Source: JBQTIU01 sp052387815 (GTDB lineage: Bacteria > Pseudomonadota > Alphaproteobacteria > CACIAM-22H2). Taken from it: a DNA stretch of 64,000 bases. This document shows positions 63,523 through 64,000 of the stretch, in pieces. A program made the position numbers and the translations under genes. Numbering within the stretch: position 1 is the stretch's first letter; each line of letters begins with the position of its first letter. The notes under the pieces were generated by a model. It was not told the origin of the DNA, ran no database searches, and saw only the letters and a list, made by a program, of their open reading frames with translations. The stretch covers positions 22,879 through 86,878 of the forward strand of contig JBQTIU010000005.1 of NCBI GenBank assembly GCA_052387815.1, read 5' to 3'.

Positions 63523-64000
63523 TGCTGGCCGATGCGGACCGTATCTTCACCAACCTTTACGGGCTCCACGACTGGCGGCTGGCGGGTGCGCGGTCGCGCG
63601 GCGACTGGGACGCCACCAAGGAGCTGATCCTCAAGGGCCGCGACTGGCTCCTCAACGAGGTCAAGGAATCGGGGCTGAGGGGTCGCGGCGGCGCGGGCTT
63701 CCCGACCGGCCTCAAGTGGTCCTTCATGCCCAAGCAGCCGACCGGCCGGCCGGGCTATCTGGTCGTCAACGCCGACGAAAGCGAGCCCGGGACGTGCAAG
63801 GACCGCGACATCCTGCGCTACGATCCGCACAAGCTCATCGAGGGCTGCCTGTTGTCGAGCGTGGCGATGGGCGCCCATGCCGGGTACATCTACATTCGCG
63901 GCGAGTTCTACAACGAGGCGCGGCACCTCCAACACGCGATCGACGAGGCCAGCGCGGCCGGCCTCATCGGCAAGAATGCCTGTGGGTCGGGCTACGATTA
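63522..64000 (+). CDS. nuoF: NADH-quinone oxidoreductase subunit F, cut by window end
   Basis: The first ~159 residues of the NADH- and FMN-binding 51-kDa-type subunit. The Gly-rich GLRGRGGAGFPTGLKWSFMP (NADH region) lies near residues 52-70 and NADESEPGTCKDRDILR (FMN/NADH contact) near 82-97, followed by YIYIRGEFYNEA. The gene starts at ATG 63522 after GGAGGGG, overlapping the nuoE stop, and runs past the window. The remaining Fe-S Cys motif (N3) would be beyond the end. Confidence 0.96.
   Translation, partial: MLADADRIFTNLYGLHDWRLAGARSRGDWDATKELILKGRDWLLNEVKESGLRGRGGAGFPTGLKWSFMPKQPTGRPGYLVVNADESEPGTCKDRDILRYDPHKLIEGCLLSSVAMGAHAGYIYIRGEFYNEARHLQHAIDEASAAGLIGKNACGSGYD

Overview
The window is GC-rich, densely packed chromosomal DNA from an alphaproteobacterium, most likely of the Rhodospirillales kind. 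The evidence is the classic alphaproteobacterial gene order dgt-argS-SPOR-nagZ-M50-scpAB-tat-serS-surE-pcm-LysM/M23 and yajC-secD-secF-Mth938, separate nuoC and nuoD genes, hpnCDE squalene synthesis, and tig-clpP-clpX-lon-hup. No phage, CRISPR array or intact insertion sequence is visible. The species cannot be named from the sequence alone.

Layout. 0-14 kb: the end of a dGTPase gene, argS, an envelope SPOR protein, nagZ, a membrane metalloprotease, scpA/scpB, an orphan ABC ATPase, tatABC, serS, surE, pcm and a LysM/LytM lipoprotein whose frame runs 519 nt into a convergent AAA ATPase gene. 14-22.3 kb: yajC (with an unusual J-domain-like tail), secD, secF, an NDUFAF3-like gene, a perfect bidirectional terminator, a stand-alone PuuD-type membrane domain, hpnCDE on the minus strand, and an NDUFAF6-like gene. 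22.4-36.7 kb: cupin, uvrA, an exported nuclease, ssb, gyrA, coaD, tRNA-Lys, an exported isoaspartyl methyltransferase, a frameshifted antitoxin relic, an MntA/HepT pair, glnA and glnB with a good sigma-54 promoter, and an aminotransferase. 36.8-38.4 kb: tRNA-His and a decayed island, a methyltransferase gene between two IS256-type remnants. 38.4-51.2 kb: an accessory stretch rich in exported proteins (metallo-beta-lactamase fold, VWA/DUF1194, HupE/UreJ-like, six-bladed propeller, two hydrolases), NAD(P)HX repair, malonyl-CoA decarboxylase, and a divergent Lrp regulator/E1-type ketoacid dehydrogenase pair. 51.8-58.5 kb: tRNA-Leu, tig, clpP, clpX, lon and an HU gene. 58.6-64 kb: tRNA-Val, mtnA, tRNA-Asp and the start of the complex I operon nuoABCDEF (nuoF cut by the window end).

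How they work together. Protein export and membrane biogenesis dominate the first third (Tat, YajC-SecDF, M50, SPOR, LytM). Two putative complex I assembly factors (NDUFAF3-like and NDUFAF6-like) flank the squalene genes, and the nuo operon they would serve begins 38 kb away. The tig-clpPX-lon block handles folding and turnover. glnB and glnA couple nitrogen sensing to glutamine synthesis.

The observations most worth following are the YajC/J-like fusion, the antisense tail of the LytM protein, the mdeR/mdeB-like divergent pair lacking mdeA, the micro-ORF coupled to tig, and the decayed IS256-flanked cargo beside tRNA-His. Start sites were chosen by gene overlap, family start position and ribosome binding sites; a few are ambiguous and marked so.
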